This document shows positions 59,870-64,000 of a stretch of DNA of 64,000 bases, piece by piece; position 1 is the stretch's first letter, and each line of letters starts with the position of its first letter. The notes beneath the pieces were generated by a model. The model did no database searches. It was not told the DNA's origin and saw only the letters and a program-made list of their open reading frames with translations. This DNA comes from Seriola aureovittata (lineage: Eukaryota; Chordata; Actinopteri; Carangiformes; Carangidae): positions 15,543,501 through 15,607,500 of the forward strand of contig NC_079382.1 in NCBI RefSeq assembly GCF_021018895.1. The letters are read 5' to 3'. Made by a program: the position numbers and the translations under genes.

Positions 59870-60625
59870 TTCACTTTGGAACAGTTTCATAGATGGGATT
59901 TTAGTCACACAGACACTTCTTGAAGGCAGAACTGCAATTTAGCCACTCACCACCAAGCCTCTTTTTTCTTTTATTTCTCCAGGGCCCGGGTCATGCATGG
60001 TTAGCCAGGCTGACCCCCTAACTTAGAGAACTAAATATGTTGTTGTTAATCTGATTGCATGTTTTGATTTAAGAGTAAGAATGTGGTCAGTTAGACAGAG
60101 AGACGTGTCTTTAAGGGCCTGTCCACTGACCAACTCTGTGTCAGAGCGATGTTTGTATAAAGATGTCCAATCTATTCATTTTTCACTTTTTCACTTTGAA
60201 TGTCAGCTATGTGCCACCTCTGGTTGCACTGTCTACGTAGTACTTTTTAGAGTACAAATGTTATAATATATGTTTTATCATGATAGATAGTCTATCACAA
60301 TGAAGCTATGAAAACACAGTTAGCTGTGGATCAAATATGCTATGAGTTTCTGTTCTGTTGATATAGTGATTATGTACAGGATGGCACGTTGAGCACACTT
60401 TTATTTTTGCTTTTTGTAAATCCTCCGCACCTTGCATGGTCTCCTTCTTCCACTACATTAAAGCACTTTCCGGATGATGAACTATGCTTTGTTGACTTGT
60501 ATGCTAAAAATGTAAATATTGTCACATAGATATAGATTTGTAAACTTTACCAGGGTGAAAATGGTTTTAGGTAACCACATAAGAAAATGGACGCAATTCA
60601 ATAAAAGATAATAACAAAGTAAAAG
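59870..60625 (+). other. Probable 3' UTR of the RhoGAP gene
   Basis: Non-coding sequence after the stop codon. It includes an ATTAAA at 60457 followed by TG-rich DNA and an AATAAA at 60600, so two alternative ends are plausible. It also has ATTTA-type words, with no confirmed instability element. Confidence 0.55.
60600..60605 (+). terminator. Candidate polyadenylation signal of the RhoGAP gene
   Basis: AATAAA about 730 bases after the stop codon, followed by T/GT-rich 'gtgtcttctttctctgtgtc'. The ATTAAA at 60457-60462 is an alternative. Confidence 0.5.
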
Positions 60626-61954
60626 AAAAGTGTCTTCTTTCTCTGTGTCTGTTAGACCTTTTAGAAAGCTAATCTGGTTTAACTTCTCTTTGCTGGATGT
60701 GTTGCATAACAGAGGCTAACAGGCCTCATTGAGAGAACAGCATGTTCTGGCACATATGCTAAAACAGAAGGAAACCAGACGTGGTCACATGGACGGATTT
60801 GGTTTTTCTCTGAATTGCTGTTCTTGTCTCTGGCTGCAAGATGAGTTGATGCCACCTCGTCTTCCTTCCTCTCTTGAAGTATTTTAGCACCCCATTTCCT
60901 TACTCAACAAGCTGAGTTAATTCATCCAAAGATTTCAACGAGATTGACACTGAGCCAGATTAGGCAACAATCAATGGTTAATTTGAAGATAACAAACTCT
61001 GTAATTAAGAAATCCATTTCAGAAGGTCAACAGGAATGACTCAGAGGCGTGTGTTGCACTGTACTCACTGTCATTATGTATGGGGGTGGGGGTGGGGGAC
61101 ATAAAACAGGAAGATCTTACAATACAAGCAACACAACACCACCGCAACTTTAATTAGCACCTCTCAGTCACAATGTCAGCAAGAATAAAAAAAGGTGCCA
61201 GTTTCTTAAAGTTACTATTCATTGCAGTTATGTTGTGATAAAGTGCATTGTCTCGGAGAGATATTGCTTTCATCATGTTTCACCCTCTGACATTCATTAA
61301 TGCGTAGATGTCACATGATTTATCCAATCATTAGTAGAAGTACTAGAAAGTAGCATCAGGTCAGCAGCTTGCATTGTGGTCTGTTTTGTTACCTCTGCTG
61401 GGTCAAAAATGGGAAAGTATGACACTTGTAAATCCTACACTCAGGAGCCGTGAATCAGTGCACATTGCATGTTGATGCTGTTTTGTTTTTGTTCTTGTTT
61501 TTATCTGCAAAGAAATGTTAACACTGTTATCAAACAACAGGATCTGAAGGAGCTTGAGTCAACAGCTCGTATCTGTGACATATCTAACCTACTGCATCTA
61601 TCTGTTGACATACCTTTGCCCAAACATGGAGTTTGTGTTGCAGGTAATTTCCAATCTGCAACTTTAACTCTGAGGAAATTTGAATGTCTGATTTATTAGT
61701 GAACTCTTGCGGAAGCCAGAACTTTGGAGACCAAAGATAACAATGCTTTTTAAAGTGAGAGTTTCTTAATTGTTTTAATTTACCTTCTATGTTTACATCA
61801 ATGCTATATTTTTATTATCATGCTTTGTTATGTGTGTTATATTTAACTACAGGAGCAACTAATAATAATAATAGTATAATAATTAATTAATTATTTTCTT
61901 GATTAACTGGTGACATGTTTGGTATGAAAAAACAGGGAACAAGACGGAGAGTCT

Positions 61955-62260
61955 ACAGCCGTGCTAGCTGCTCTGATGGGCTGGACTTTGGCACAGCAGT
62001 ACCTTGGGCTAAATGCTAACCTCAGCATGCTAACAGGCTCACAATGACAGCCTTAACTTGCTGATGTTTAGCAGGTGTCATGTCTACCACATTCACCATC
62101 ACCAAAGTTTTTACAGTAGCTCGGGATCACCAGAGTTAGTGAGATTCACTCTCTGGAAACTGATCAGTATCACACTTCATGGCAACCCTTGTATGAAGTG
62201 AAGCAGCGTTTCCGTTTGGACCAAAGTGTTGGACCCACTGACAAAACTATTAGACTGACA
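61955..62260 (-). repeat. Dispersed repeat family C, inverted copy
   Basis: 'tctacagccgtgctagctgc', 'gctaaatgctaacctcagca', 'tgctaacaggctcacaatga' and 'gctgatgtttagcaggtgtc' are the reverse complement of the 3' part of the family seen at 40.0 kb. Confidence 0.6.
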
Positions 62261-62981
62261 TTACCATCCCTGAAAAATAGCAGCTTCCAAGAACATAATT
62301 TGATATTTTCATTTGAATTCTACTTTTAATGTCTATCTTAGTTTGTACTGTGAGACCTGAAGAACAATTGTGAGTTTACATTCATATATGTGCAGTGTAT
62401 ATTGTGGTCATCAACAAACATCCAGCCAGCTGACAGACAGAGTCTCTTTAGCTGTTTTTCATCCATTGTACAGCTCTCATCTGCCGACATTGTTCCTGCT
62501 CAGCTCATTGTGACCACTCTGTAATTATGAGAGCGAGAGCATGTCAGTGTTTTCACCGTGAGAAACTCTTCAATAATCAGCGCTGCTCAATGTGAACTGA
62601 TGTCACAGTACATGCACGTGTCAGGTGTGGATTCTTTAAACAAAGCAGAGAGTATGTTCACCCAGACGATTGGGAGACATCATATAGGAGTTGAATATAA
62701 TAACGTGGACGCATGTGCGAGCGTAGAATAATGTGTTATTTATTCATAAGCTTATTATCTTCTCTGTTGGTTGAAACACGTGTTATACATGCACTGACTG
62801 AACTTAATTCTGAATACCTGGCTGTGCTTTGCACCAAATGAATGAAATAAATCACAAAGCTAAAAGTAAACGTTCATATTTTTCAAGTCTGTCTTAAAAC
62901 AATACTTTATATTATTATATTATCATACTTAGAAATATACTTTATAAGTACTTTTCCATATTAATAGTAGTATAACAAGAA

Positions 62982-63020
62982 ATAATATATATATATATTA
63001 TATATATAAATATATAGTAA
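62982..63020. repeat. AT-rich palindromic tract
   Basis: Alternating TA runs forming a self-complementary stretch in intergenic DNA. Confidence 0.85.
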
Positions 63021-64000
63021 AAAAAGCTGCTCAATGTGTTTACTTTTGCTGTATTGTTACTACCCCACAGAGGGAGGAATAGTCTTTCAGGCTATAAAAA
63101 AGTTTTAAAAAAAAATCTCATCACAATTTCAGTATAGGCTTGGTTTTCCAAAATCTTTCAGCCAGATCTCATGGACTTCCTCAGCAGATGTCGTTCGCCC
63201 AGTTGTTACTGAGATAGTTACGTCGTCATCATATGATCTACAGATGGAATCAGACCTCAGTGAGATAACTTGAATGAATACGAGTTATTATTAGTTATTC
63301 ATATTGTTTATGAATGTCTCGGCACAAACTCAGCATTGTAAGCTTCACAGAGACAGTTATTTAGGCCTGTTGTATTGGATTGCATTAAACTGTGCAACTG
63401 TACCTCTAACTGTGTCCACCCCATTACCATTGTACATTTTAAAATTACTATGTTGCCTGTACTGTATGTTTCTCTTGTCTACAGTAATTGCCTCTGTCTC
63501 AACCTCTCCTCTCTAACTGCTTTTTATTACCACCTGTTTACCTCTTACTGTACATGTACATTACTGCTTCACTAAAAGCTACTTTTTCCACTTGACTACC
63601 TGTCTGCATTCATTACCACCCAGCTTCCTAATTGTGAGTTGCCTCCTGCTGTTTTAAAAAGGCTGAGCGAGTGAGTCAGCGTGACGACACGCTGTGGAAG
63701 TGTGTTCCTCTACACTGTGTTTACATAAAGTTAGATGTATTGTTATAAGTAGAGTAATTAAGTTTGTGGATGGTGTAAAAGGGAATCAAAGCTACAAGTC
63801 TGCAATAAATCCAAAAAAAAAAAAAGAGAAAAGAAGATGTAGTGAGTACATTACTGTACTGAAAGAATATGAATGTGTGGATGCATGCCCTGCTGGTTGC
63901 ATAATCTCATGGCTGGCAGTCAACACTAATGAGGAGAGGCTAACACAGTGGCAAGCAGAACAGTTTTCCCTTCAATAAAGAGTAATGATTTGTGACAGCT

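Larger units (their letters stand above)
60626..64000. other. Intergenic region after the RhoGAP gene
   Basis: No exon recognised on either strand. It contains a G-rich (GGGGGT)n patch near 61.08-61.10 kb, an inverted family C repeat at about 62.0 kb, an AT palindrome near 63.0 kb and an A run at 63.81-63.83 kb. Open frames of 66-94 codons show no family resemblance. Confidence 0.5.

Overview
The window looks like nuclear DNA of a teleost fish, probably a spiny-rayed one. It has GT-AG split genes with vertebrate protein families, long introns, CA/GT microsatellites, and many short dispersed repeats of the kinds I associate with percomorph genomes (tRNA-derived SINEs, small palindromic MITE-like elements, hAT-like fragments). 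There are no bacterial features and no operons. Species was not determined.

Three protein-coding genes lie head-to-tail on the + strand. (1) About 7.05-20.8 kb holds the 3' eleven coding exons of a PP2A B56 regulatory subunit, closest by eye to PPP2R5A. Its N-terminal exons are not visible in the first 7 kb and presumably lie upstream. It ends in an unusual asparagine-rich tail encoded by an in-frame trinucleotide repeat. (2) 24.3-30.4 kb holds a complete four-exon opsin of the neuropsin (OPN5-like) group, 412 residues, with the chromophore lysine but Met-Arg-Tyr where Asp/Glu-Arg-Tyr is usual. Its 3' end runs into a transposon-like element. (3) 38.2-60.6 kb holds a 14-exon RhoGAP gene of 870 residues. 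It joins an ARHGAP20-like front (RRRSAPSL motif, PH domain, shortened RA-like segment) to a TAGAP-like back (RhoGAP domain, SAYDS motif, PPSY motif, RRCSQPVF...YAKES ending). All exon phases agree through its 13 introns.

The spaces between and within these genes hold repeats. These include two minus-strand tRNA-derived SINEs (one flanked by a perfect 12-bp target-site duplication), one plus-strand SINE nested in another element, several copies of a palindromic element with conserved ends, two other recurring families, and many microsatellites. I found no tRNA, rRNA, CRISPR array or viral gene.

The three genes are not an obvious functional unit: a phosphatase targeting subunit, a light receptor and a Rho-family GTPase regulator. 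The most interesting points are the ARHGAP20/TAGAP intermediate architecture with a degenerate RA domain and a Thr in the GAP 'PN' position, the altered DRY motif in the opsin, and transposon sequence forming the opsin 3' end. Exon calls rest on reading splice sites, phase and remembered family sequences. Repeat boundaries are approximate.
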